Shown: positions 56,357 through 64,000 of the stretch, in pieces
Layout: each line of letters opens with the position of its first letter
How positions within the stretch are numbered: the stretch's first letter is position 1
Source of the DNA: Fragilariopsis cylindrus CCMP1102
Lineage: Eukaryota; Bacillariophyta; Bacillariophyceae; Bacillariales; Bacillariaceae
Reading direction: 5' to 3'
Length of the DNA stretch: 64,000 nt
Assembly: GCA_900095095.1 (NCBI GenBank)
Contig: FMBT01000316.1
Span: forward strand, 372,001 to 436,000
The notes under the pieces: generated by a model
Seen by the model: the letters and a program-made list of their open reading frames with translations, nothing else
What the model was told of the DNA's origin: nothing
Database searches by the model: none
Made by a program: the position numbers and the translations under genes

Positions 56357-57036
56357 GTTATCTATCTAGTTTGACCTGATTATAATCGATGCGATCTGAA
56401 GATTGGAAATATTTAATTATATTTGATACGTGATACGAAATAAATATTATGGAAAACGGGTGAATTAAAAAAAGATTTTTTTTAAATGTGTATTGTACGA
56501 TCGAGCGAAGTTGATGGCTTTTCTCTTCGCAACCGCGCACAGTTATCTTTACAGTTATCTTTACACAGAGACGTTAAGAGACTGTTATAAGGATGCTGGC
56601 ATGACCAACTACACATCGATCTTTTTTGCGGGTTTACTTTTGACATTATTTGTAAAAAAAAGTAAATAATCTTACTGGACGTTACGTCTCATCAATCACA
56701 AATAATTTGTATATGCATAGTTTAGACGACATTGTGTTGATGTGTTTCTATCAGCGCCTACAATTATACTCTATAATTATCCTAGTAAATAAATGGCATT
56801 ATGTTGTTATATCCTAGTACTGTAAGTAGGGAACACTTTGTGCGGTGTTTTATTCTATGTTGTTTATTATATGACGTTTGGTTTCGTTATTCATCTTGTT
56901 AGTAGTATACACGTTTGCTTGTTTTTTTTTGACATCATACATTGAGTCATCGTTACTATTGAAATTTACGTGTGCTGCCTTTCTTGTTAATCTAAATTTT
57001 GAGTACAGTACAGTGCAGTAGTAGAGTAGAGTAGGT
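56357..57036. other. Intergenic, no gene seen
   Basis: AT-rich spacer. An ACAGTTATCTTTAC duplication lies at 56550-56575, and GTAC/CAGTAC palindromes near 57003. No gene is supported. Confidence 0.45.
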
Positions 57037-58638
57037 TCAAAATTGTAACATCTCATTCATAACCTTTTTTGCAATTACTTGATCCACAAATGGCCGAGCA
57101 CTCTTATACAAAAATCTATGGACTGGATCTCTAGAACTAGCCACCAGAAAAGAATGACCAAATGGGAGTGTATTGCCGTCCCAACCATTGGTGCTAAAAC
57201 GACGTTTTAATTCACAAGAGGAATAACAGTCAGTATTATTGGCACTACTACTATTAATACGTGTACTAGTACCTCCATCACCACTTTTAGTAGTAGTAGT
57301 AGTAGTAGTAGTAGAACTTTCAAAGAGATCGAAACTTTTTCTCTTTCTTTTCCAAAGAGCAGGAATATGAGGACGGTTATCGACAAAGACTTTGCTCCAA
57401 CCCAGTGAATCAAGATTTCTAGCCATATCAGATACGGATAAAGGTGAACTACCTGACTTCCTAGGAAGGGAAGATGTGCTCCTGTTATTATATTGTGCTG
57501 TATTTGCGGTATCGAAACAAATCGAGGAATATTGTTTCGAAACAAACATATGAGACGATTCTGTCAATAATTCACTCTCTTCTCCTTCTTCTATAATGAA
57601 CGAGGACCGTGAATCATCATTGAAGTCCTGTGGAGTATTATCAATATCATTATCATTATTATTGATGGAAGATTTTAAAATCGAAGCACAACATGGATCC
57701 TTATTATCGTCATTATTGTCGTCATTATTATTTTCCTCGACCACCAAAAATGCTGCTGTCGCTGTCGTGACTGCAATATCAGTCGAAAAAGCATTCGCAT
57801 AGGCGATACGTCTCTTAAATTTTGATAACGGACCGATGAATTCTGGATCGAATGCGAGTTGTTCTATAATATCATGGTAATTATTAGCATTATTAGCATT
57901 ATTACTAGCATTATTAGCATTATTAGTATCATTAGCATTATTAATTTTGTTGTTTCGTCGTCGAAACAAGTCGTTCGATGATTTACCAAACATCCAAGCA
58001 CCAACCGGTTCTAAAAATTCAGGTACTTTCCAATACGTCATATTCTTGATACCCAAATGAGGCGTCGCCGTCGTGACAAAAACATTAGGAACGACCAACA
58101 CATCGACTGCTACAGTAGTGTTAGTCGATCCGACTTCAGCAGCTTGCAATGTAAAATAGAATTTAATATATTTCAGAGCATATCTTCCATACAATCCACC
58201 CATTGAATTACCTACGATTGATAAGGCGATAGTTGTTACTACGCGTTCGTCGTTATTTTGTGTGTGTTGTTTATCGATAGCAACCCCACGAATTACATTA
58301 TTAATTTCGTTTGCCAATCGTAAACCTCCATTTTCAATACCATCCAATGATAGTCTCCCTTCATTACAAACTGCTGAATGGACCAATAATGATGACGATG
58401 TATTTTCTTTATTTCTGGTCTTCGACGATTCTGAATTGTTATATTCGCGAAGACAAGCCTCGGACACATACCCTAATTCTGATGCATTGCCGCAAATACC
58501 GTGTTCGAGTATCAGAACATGATGAATGATTTTCCTGCTTCCGTTGGTGGTTCCTTCTGATGAGATTATTGGCTCAGCAGGGGACACATTATAGGCTTCT
58601 TCTTCTATTGTTGTTGTTGTTGTCGTCGGCGTAGCCAT
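57037..58638 (-). CDS. DUF676-type lipase/serine esterase
   Basis: A single exon of 533 residues. HHVLILEHGICGNASELGYV is the family's opening strand with the HG oxyanion motif. SIVGNSMGGLYGRYAL (about 144-160) holds the nucleophile elbow GNSMGG with the catalytic Ser. FVTTATPHLGI is the following conserved strand. Near the end are RIAYANAFSTD, WSKVFVDNRPHIPALW and LPFGHSFLVASSRDP, where the last His is a good candidate for the triad. Proteins of this kind (ROG1/FAM135-like) act on lipids or esters in the cytosol or at membranes. An Asn/Ala (NNANNANN) run and Asp/Asn-rich inserts interrupt the domain. There is no signal peptide. Confidence 0.8.
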   Translation of the reverse strand: MATPTTTTTTIEEEAYNVSPAEPIISSEGTTNGSRKIIHHVLILEHGICGNASELGYVSEACLREYNNSESSKTRNKENTSSSLLVHSAVCNEGRLSLDGIENGGLRLANEINNVIRGVAIDKQHTQNNDERVVTTIALSIVGNSMGGLYGRYALKYIKFYFTLQAAEVGSTNTTVAVDVLVVPNVFVTTATPHLGIKNMTYWKVPEFLEPVGAWMFGKSSNDLFRRRNNKINNANDTNNANNASNNANNANNYHDIIEQLAFDPEFIGPLSKFKRRIAYANAFSTDIAVTTATAAFLVVEENNNDDNNDDNKDPCCASILKSSINNNDNDIDNTPQDFNDDSRSSFIIEEGEESELLTESSHMFVSKQYSSICFDTANTAQYNNRSTSSLPRKSGSSPLSVSDMARNLDSLGWSKVFVDNRPHIPALWKRKRKSFDLFESSTTTTTTTTKSGDGGTSTRINSSSANNTDCYSSCELKRRFSTNGWDGNTLPFGHSFLVASSRDPVHRFLYKSARPFVDQVIAKKVMNEMLQF

Positions 58639-59288
58639 CGTGGTTTTTAAGTTATACTGGGATTTTTTATCATCCGACGACGAAAATAATCCTTTTATGA
58701 AAACTGTATGATGTAATATTATTATGGCGGATTGCGACTACAACTTGTCGTCGATTTGGTTTCAATATTTTCGATCGTTCGTAATACGTAAATTAATTTT
58801 GCACTCTCCGATCATCCACGACTTAAATTATCGGACTTTCTTATAACTAACGCGCATACTCAAAACTTAACGATTTGCGAAGCAATATCACACAATGTAC
58901 GACTACTGACTATTACAGTACGTCCTCTGGTTCACGATTAATGTCAAAACGTATGGCCATTGTTGATGCCATGTGTTCTTTTTTATGTGTGACGTTTATC
59001 ATGAACCAGACGACGTACTGTACACTGTACGACCATTACAATAACGATTGGCGAATGATCAAGTAGCTACAGCCTTGTATAAGTATCACTAACAGCAGCG
59101 ACAACAGCATATTAAATAAAATGAATTATAATTAGATAAAATTAATATGTAATTGACGACGAAGTATTTAACCTTCTTATTATATAAATTATGTACTGTG
59201 TTTTGTATTTTTATTTCTTATCTTTCCTCTACCTTTTTTCTGTTGGCTATATAGTGGAGCAATCATGCCTTTTATTTTTTTGGATTTC
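58639..59288. other. Intergenic, no gene seen
   Basis: Upstream of the esterase gene and downstream of the second DUF6824 gene. Mixed sequence with GTACTGTACACTGTAC near 59014-59030. No gene is supported. Confidence 0.45.
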
Positions 59289-60077
59289 TTATACTTCAAT
59301 TGTTGAACTATCAAATGCATCGTATAATCCAAAGGATCTACTAAGATCATCATTGAATGTTTCTATTCGTGATAACTTTGCTACATTACCAATACTAATC
59401 TTGGATGAAGAAGTAGACGAGTTCAATCGTTGTTGTGATATTACTATGTTTTTTATTGGAACTTCTTGTTCTTCATGTGTCTCATATAGCTGCTGCTGCA
59501 ACTGTTGATGTTTGCTTTCCTTCTCTTTCTTATTTGCAAGTCTACGTCTTGCTACTTTATTTTTTGAACTTGATTTGTATCGATCAGAAAGATAGTTACG
59601 AAATTCAGACGTTATTTTCTCTCTTGGAATGGAGTCATCAGTTACAGGTGTATACAACTTACCATCATATCGAACAAAAGCAGAATAATAATAGGCTTGT
59701 ACTGATAATGATAATGATTCGTCTTCTTCTTCTTTTTCTTCGACTTGAAGTAACAGACACGACTTGCAAATACTATTATAGATCCCGGTGACGATCAATG
59801 ATTTAATTCTTCTACTTTTCGCATTCACATATTCCTCTAATTTTTTTCTTACAAGTGATTTTAAGTTAGAATTACCCTGTGCTTGTCTTGGTGTTTTACC
59901 CTTACCGATGACGACCGTATAAATAGAAGGCTTCCTAGTCGTTGCTGCTGCTGCTGCTGCTAATGTTGATGATTGGGGAACTTTATCACTTCGAATAGAA
60001 GTGGAGGGAACATCAATATGTTTGATAAGTTGAGAGCTACTTGTGATCGATGGGAATACTGCGTTGTGATCATACAT
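59289..60077 (-). CDS. DUF6824-domain protein, second copy
   Basis: The open frame runs to 60224, but its first codon is TTG. The ATG at 60077 (MYDHNAVFPS) is taken as start, giving 262 residues. The domain reads YTVVIGKGKTPRQAQGNSNL (a variant of VLCGRG...GN), VRKKLEEYVNAKSRRIKSLI, AFVRYDGKLYTPVTDDSIPR and EKITSEFRNYLSDRYKSS. That is the same strand and helix order as the gene at 53865-54701, but of another subgroup (IGKGK, SNAK-type, KYKSS end). A basic stretch (KNKVARRRLANKKEKESK) may be a nuclear signal. The function is unknown. Confidence 0.75.
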   Translation of the reverse strand: MYDHNAVFPSITSSSQLIKHIDVPSTSIRSDKVPQSSTLAAAAAATTRKPSIYTVVIGKGKTPRQAQGNSNLKSLVRKKLEEYVNAKSRRIKSLIVTGIYNSICKSCLLLQVEEKEEEDESLSLSVQAYYYSAFVRYDGKLYTPVTDDSIPREKITSEFRNYLSDRYKSSSKNKVARRRLANKKEKESKHQQLQQQLYETHEEQEVPIKNIVISQQRLNSSTSSSKISIGNVAKLSRIETFNDDLSRSFGLYDAFDSSTIEV

Positions 60078-60452
60078 GATACTATTATTTGTTGCTATTT
60101 CCTTACGATTGATGCAATTGCGCCGAGCTCTGACTTTAGTTTGTGAGCGAGTGTTGTACAATATTGTGTCTTCATTACAATAGAAATGTGTAATGCATTG
60201 TAACAGTGAGAATTGTACTATCAATTCTTCGATACTTTCACGATCAGTTTAAAGGGGTTTGTCTTGTTTACCATGAAGAGAAGCGAAGTTCGTGTTCGGG
60301 TTTTGTCTTCGCTTTTCACAAAATCCCAAACATACTTCAAGTACAGTAAAAGTCTTTGATCACTAGTACCCTTTGGTGCGTTACAACCCTCAAACAGTCA
60401 TCATTTTTTTGATTTTAAGTTGAATAAAGCTCCGCGTGGAACTAGTAGTTGA

Positions 60453-62428
60453 TATAAAAACTAAATCATGCCCAACATTTTCATAGTATTTGTTACTGTA
60501 GTGTATAATAACAACTTTAGCATCAAATATATACACCTAAAAAGTCATTTGTTTGGAAAATTCAACTATGAAGTTTACAATTGACCTATTGGATGGAGGA
60601 CTGTTATATTCCTTAGTCTCCTAAGCCTACTGGTATCTCGCAATGTAGGCTCACACACAGCACACATTTTAGGGATTTAAAATGTATGTGTACACACAAC
60701 AAAATATCTCATTTGAAAGTGTTGCAGGGGACAAGACCAGATGAGCCGGGTGCACTAGCATCTGCATAGTATACTAGAACATTGTAATTGCCTCCTACCA
60801 CTTTTTCTTGCTGTGGTTGTTGAATAAAATTCATTTTGCTGGTGTGGCAGGCACACAAACAACAAGATTGATTTTTGACCAAAATGAACCACAAAATATC
60901 TTATTTGAAAGGGTTGCAGAGGACAACACCTTCTGGGTCGGGTGCACTAGCATCCTCATAGTATACTAGAACATTGTACTTGCCTCCTACCACTTTTTTG
61001 TTGCTGTGGTTGTTGAGTAAAATTCATTTTGCTGCTGTGGCAGGCACACAAACAACAAGATTGATTTTTGACCAAAATGAACCACAAAATATCTTATTTG
61101 AAAGGGTTGCAGAGGACAACACCTTCTGGGTCGGGTGCACTAGCATCCTCATAGTATACTAGAACATTGTACTTGCCTCCCATCTATTTTTTGTTGCTGT
61201 GGTTGTTGAGTAAAATTCATTTTGCTGCTGTGGCAGGCACACAAACAACAAGCTTTTTGACCAAAATGAACATCAATATATCTTATTTGATAGGGTTGCA
61301 GAGGACAACAACTTCTGGGTCGGGTGCACTAGCATCCTCATAGTATACTAGAACATTGTACTTGCCTCCCATCTATTTTTTGTTGCTGTGGTTGTTGAAT
61401 AAAACTCATTTTGCTGGTGTGGCAGGCACACAAACAACAAGCTTTTTGACCAGAAATGAACATCAATATATCTTATTTGAAAGGGTTGCAGAGGACAACA
61501 ACTTCTGGGTCGGGTGCACTAGCATCCTCATAGTATAGTAGAACATTGTAGTTGCCTCCCATCTATTTTTTGTTGCTGTTGTTGTTGAGTAAAATTCATT
61601 TTGCTGCTGTGGCAGGCACACAAACAACAAGCTTTTTGACCAAAATGAACATCAATATATCTTATTTGAAAGGGTTGCAGAGGACAACACCTTCTGGGTC
61701 GGGTGCACTAGCATCCTCATAGTATACTAGAACATTGTAGTTGCCTCCCATCTATTTTTTGTTGCTGTTGTTGTTGAGTAAAATTCATTTTGCTGCTGTG
61801 GCAGGCACACAAACTACAAGCTTTTTGACCAAAATGAACATCAATATATCTTATTTGAAAGGGTTGCAGAGGACAACACCTTCTGGGTCGGGTGCACTAG
61901 CATCCTCATAGTATACTAGAACATTGTAGTTGCCTCCCATCTATTTTTTGTTGCTGTTGTTGTTGAGTAAAATTCATTTTGCTGCTGTGGCAGGCACACA
62001 AACAACAAGCTTTTTGACCAAAATGAACATCAATATATCTTATTTGAAAGGGTTGCAGAGGACAACACCTTCTGGGTCGGGTGCACTAGCATCCTCATAG
62101 TATACTAGAACATTGTAGTTGCCTCCCATCTATTTTTTGTTGCTGTTGTTGTTGAGTAAAATTCATTTTGCTGCTGTGGCAGGCACACAAACAACAAGCT
62201 TTTTGACCAAAATGAACATCAATATATCTTATTTGAAAGGGTTGCAGAGGACAACACCTTCTGGGTCGGGTGCACTAGCATCCTCATAGTATACTAGAAC
62301 ATTGTAGTTGCCTCCCATCTATTTTTTGTTGCTGTGGTTGTTGAATAGAATTACAATCCAATTTTGTGGAAGGCACACAAACAACAAGCTTTTTGACCAA
62401 AATGAACATCAATATATCTTATTTGAAA
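60453..62428 (+). mobile_element. Repeat element E4 (left end plus long array)
   Basis: Starts with the terminal repeat (ATATAAAAACTAAATCATGC at 60453, to about 60663), then the array. It stops abruptly after TTATTTGAAAA at 62428, with no internal segment and no right terminal repeat. The order is the same as in E2. Confidence 0.85.
60700..62428 (+). repeat. Tandem array of E4, nine units of 189-193 bp
   Basis: GTTGCAG landmarks at 60721, 60913, 61106, 61295, 61485, 61674, 61863, 62052 and 62241 give spacings of 192, 193, 189, 190, 189, 189, 189 and 189. Units three to nine are nearly identical, while the first and last are divergent. This is the edge-decay pattern expected for arrays that grow by unequal exchange. 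Confidence 0.95.
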
Positions 62429-62503
62429 ACGAGGAACTACGTGTCATGGTACTTTCTGGGTACTGGCATTAGAACTGAAGCCATCCCTTAGGCTGAAGTT
62501 TAA

Positions 62504-62545
62504 TAAGGAAAACTGAAGCCGTCTCTTCGGCTGAAGTTTTCCGTA
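62504..62545. repeat. Imperfect hairpin with repeated GGCTGAAGTTT
   Basis: GGAAAACTGAAGCCG is followed closely by CGGCTGAAGTTTTCC, which pair at the outer and inner parts. GGCTGAAGTTT also occurs directly before, at about 62491-62501. Confidence 0.6.
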
Positions 62546-62578
62546 AACAAGCGGCGTAAATTGGGAAGGTATGAGCGT

Positions 62579-63031
62579 ACCCGTCTTGTTACGGTGTTCG
62601 CAGCAAGGTACAAATACTAGTGCGATTGTGATTTTGCTAGACACTACTTGACACACGCCACTATCTATCTACCCATTACTGTACATGCAGATTCTATTTG
62701 ATTTTAATTATTTTGTTTTTATTATTCTAGTGCTTATTGTATGAGATATTTCATTTTAGTAGCTCGTCCGACAGATAGGTGCGTCAATTACTTTTAATTT
62801 TTGATTTTTTTAAAACGAAATTATTTAATTTTTGAATTCCTTATGTAGAGCTCATTTTTCAATCCAGTACCAAGGCGTGTTTTTAGTACCAAGGCGAGTG
62901 TGCATCAACGCGTAATATCGTGTAGAAAAAAGTACCAAGCATCAACGCTTATTATCGTGCAGTACCAACAAAGTACCTAAAATCACTCGCGCTAGTATGG
63001 TACCGCGCTAAAAACGCGTAACAAGACGGGT
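62579..63031. mobile_element. Short TA-flanked MITE
   Basis: Both ends carry CCCGTCTTGTTACG in inverted orientation, each bounded outside by TA (GTAC... at 62577; ...GTAC to 63033). The similarity goes on inward for about 60 bp (GGTAC, ATACTAG, GCG, GTGATTTT). 453 bp, non-coding. The TA duplication and size fit Tc1/mariner-type MITEs. Inside are repeated AGTACCAAG..CGTGT units at 62870-62990. Confidence 0.8.
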
Positions 63032-63033
63032 AC

Positions 63034-63165
63034 AGGCAGCAACACACTTTAACTTTTCAATTCGGGGGTTTTCGTTAAAACTGTTTTTTAAATCCAAAAA
63101 GTGTAACTGGTTATAATTAACTATCGCCAAATTAGCATAGAAGGGCCCAACAACTAAAAAATACA
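63034..63165. repeat. Block B, second copy
   Basis: Inverted counterpart of 9345-9520. It is cut at the left by the TA-flanked MITE, whose insertion site lies exactly in the GCCTGTA text that is uninterrupted in the first copy. Confidence 0.65.
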
Positions 63166-63186
63166 ATTTGGGTAAAACAAATCGTA

Positions 63187-63204
63187 ACCCCCCCCCCCCC
63201 CCCC
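63187..63204. repeat. Poly-C tract
   Basis: About 17-18 C residues directly before the start of element E5. The length may be unreliable in the assembly. Confidence 0.9.
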
Positions 63205-64000
63205 AAACTTTACTAGTATTTGTTAGTGTAGTATATAATAATAACTTTAGCATCAAGTATATACACTTAAAAGTCATTTTTTGTGAAAATCAAACTATAA
63301 AGTTTACAATTGACCTATTGGATGGAATACTGTTATATTCCTTAGTCTTGTTAGCCTACTGGTATCCCATAATGTAGACACACACACAGCACACATTTTA
63401 GGGATTTAAAATGTATGTGTACACACAACAAAATATCTCAATTGAAAGAGTTGCAGAGGAGAACTCTCTTTTGGTTGGGTGCAGCAGCCTCCAAATAGTA
63501 TATGAGAACATTGTGTTACCCTCCTACCACTTCTTTGTTCCTGCAGTTGAAGAGTAAACTTAATTTTGGTGTGGGAGGCAGGCACACAAATAACCATATT
63601 TTCCAACAAAATGCACCAAGAAATCTCTTATTCAAAATGGTTCCAGAGGAGAACTTTCTTTTGGTTGGATACAGCAGCCTCCACATAGTATATGAGAACA
63701 TTGTGTTATCCTCCTACCACTTCTTTGTTCCTGCGGTTGAAGAGTAAACTTAATTTTGGTGTGGGAGGTATGCACACAAATAGTCATATTTTTGAGCAAA
63801 ATGCATCACAGAAATTTTATTCGGAATGGTTTCAAACGAGAACTTTCTTTTGGTCAGCTGCAGTAGCCTCCAAATAGTATATGAGAACCTTGTGTTATCC
63901 TCCTACCACGTTTTTGTTCCTGCGGTTGAAGAGTAAACTTGATTTTGGTGTGCAAGGCAGGCACACAAATAACCATATTTTCCAGCAAAATGCACCAAGA
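63205..64000 (+). mobile_element. Repeat element E5 (runs off the window)
   Basis: Starts inside the terminal repeat (AAACTTTACTAGTATTTGTTAG), without the outermost ~25 bp. It then goes into an array whose units (landmark TGAGAACATTGTGTTA near 63502 and 63692, with a variant at 63882) are 190 bp long. These units differ clearly from those of E2 and E4, so this is a separate subfamily. The array continues past base 64000. Confidence 0.8.

Noticed and set aside
63502-63877. Open frames starting MRTLCYPPTTS in E5
   Set aside because: They recur with the 190-bp unit and reflect the repeat. Equivalent frames in the other copies are broken.

Overview
The window is nuclear DNA of a eukaryote, most likely a pennate diatom close to Fragilariopsis or Pseudo-nitzschia. 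The evidence is spliceosomal introns with GTAAGT or GTACGT donors; Asn-, Thr- and Ser-rich low-complexity proteins; two genes with the DUF6824 'DVLCGRG/IGKGK' domain that I know mainly from diatoms; a protein with the diatom motif 'VxFxxxEIRxYxxxLGDxP'; a secreted protein with (PSDT/PSDM) repeats; and an interstitial TTAGGG run. The genus is inference. There are no operons, and genes lie on both strands about 1-4 kb apart.

Layout. 1-1.04 kb: 3' exons of a phosphoglycerate mutase-like gene without the second catalytic His. 1.4-3.6 kb (-): exostosin-type glycosyltransferase. 5.4-6.5 kb (-): two-RRM/RGG RNA-binding protein. 7.0-9.5 kb: decayed repeat element. 9.8-12.1 kb: VIT/vWA surface protein. 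13.4-16.8 kb: large secreted Cys-ladder/PSD-repeat protein. 18.0-20.1 kb: RRM + FtsJ-like RNA methyltransferase. 20.5-21.7 kb (-): kinase-like type II membrane protein. 23.4-24.5 kb: PC-esterase-like protein. 25.3-27.3 kb (-): Golgi-type sulfotransferase-like protein. 29.0-30.5 kb (-): membrane-anchored periplasmic-binding-protein-like receptor. 31.5-34.9 kb: Lys/Ser-rich single-pass membrane protein. 35.8-36.9 kb (-): secreted protein. 37.1-39.9 kb: intact nested TIR element. 40.5-41.1 kb: PD-(D/E)XK nuclease of the giant-virus type. 41.7-43.7 kb (-): phytanoyl-CoA dioxygenase family. 44.4-45.0 kb: nonapeptide-repeat protein. 45.8-46.8 kb (-): unknown. 48.1-49.1 kb: repeat element. 50.1-51.5 kb (-): diatom-type unknown. 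53.9-54.7 kb (-): DUF6824. 55.4-56.4 kb: two doubtful small genes. 57.0-58.6 kb (-): DUF676 lipase-like. 59.3-60.1 kb (-): DUF6824. 60.5-64.0 kb: two more repeat elements with a short TA-flanked MITE between them.

The genes do not form one pathway. The secretory/cell-surface set is large (glycosyltransferase, sulfotransferase, esterase, vWA, Cys-ladder and Lys-rich proteins), as expected for cell-wall and extracellular-matrix building, but clustering here need not mean co-function.

The most distinctive feature is a repeat family, called E1-E5 here, in five copies. It has ~210-bp terminal inverted repeats, an internal tandem array with a 180-193 bp period, and in the best copy an open reading frame. 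That copy (E2) is framed by perfect 59-bp outer inverted repeats. Gene boundaries with introns were worked out by hand from splice motifs and reading-frame continuity. Several starts were moved downstream because the first in-frame start was not ATG.
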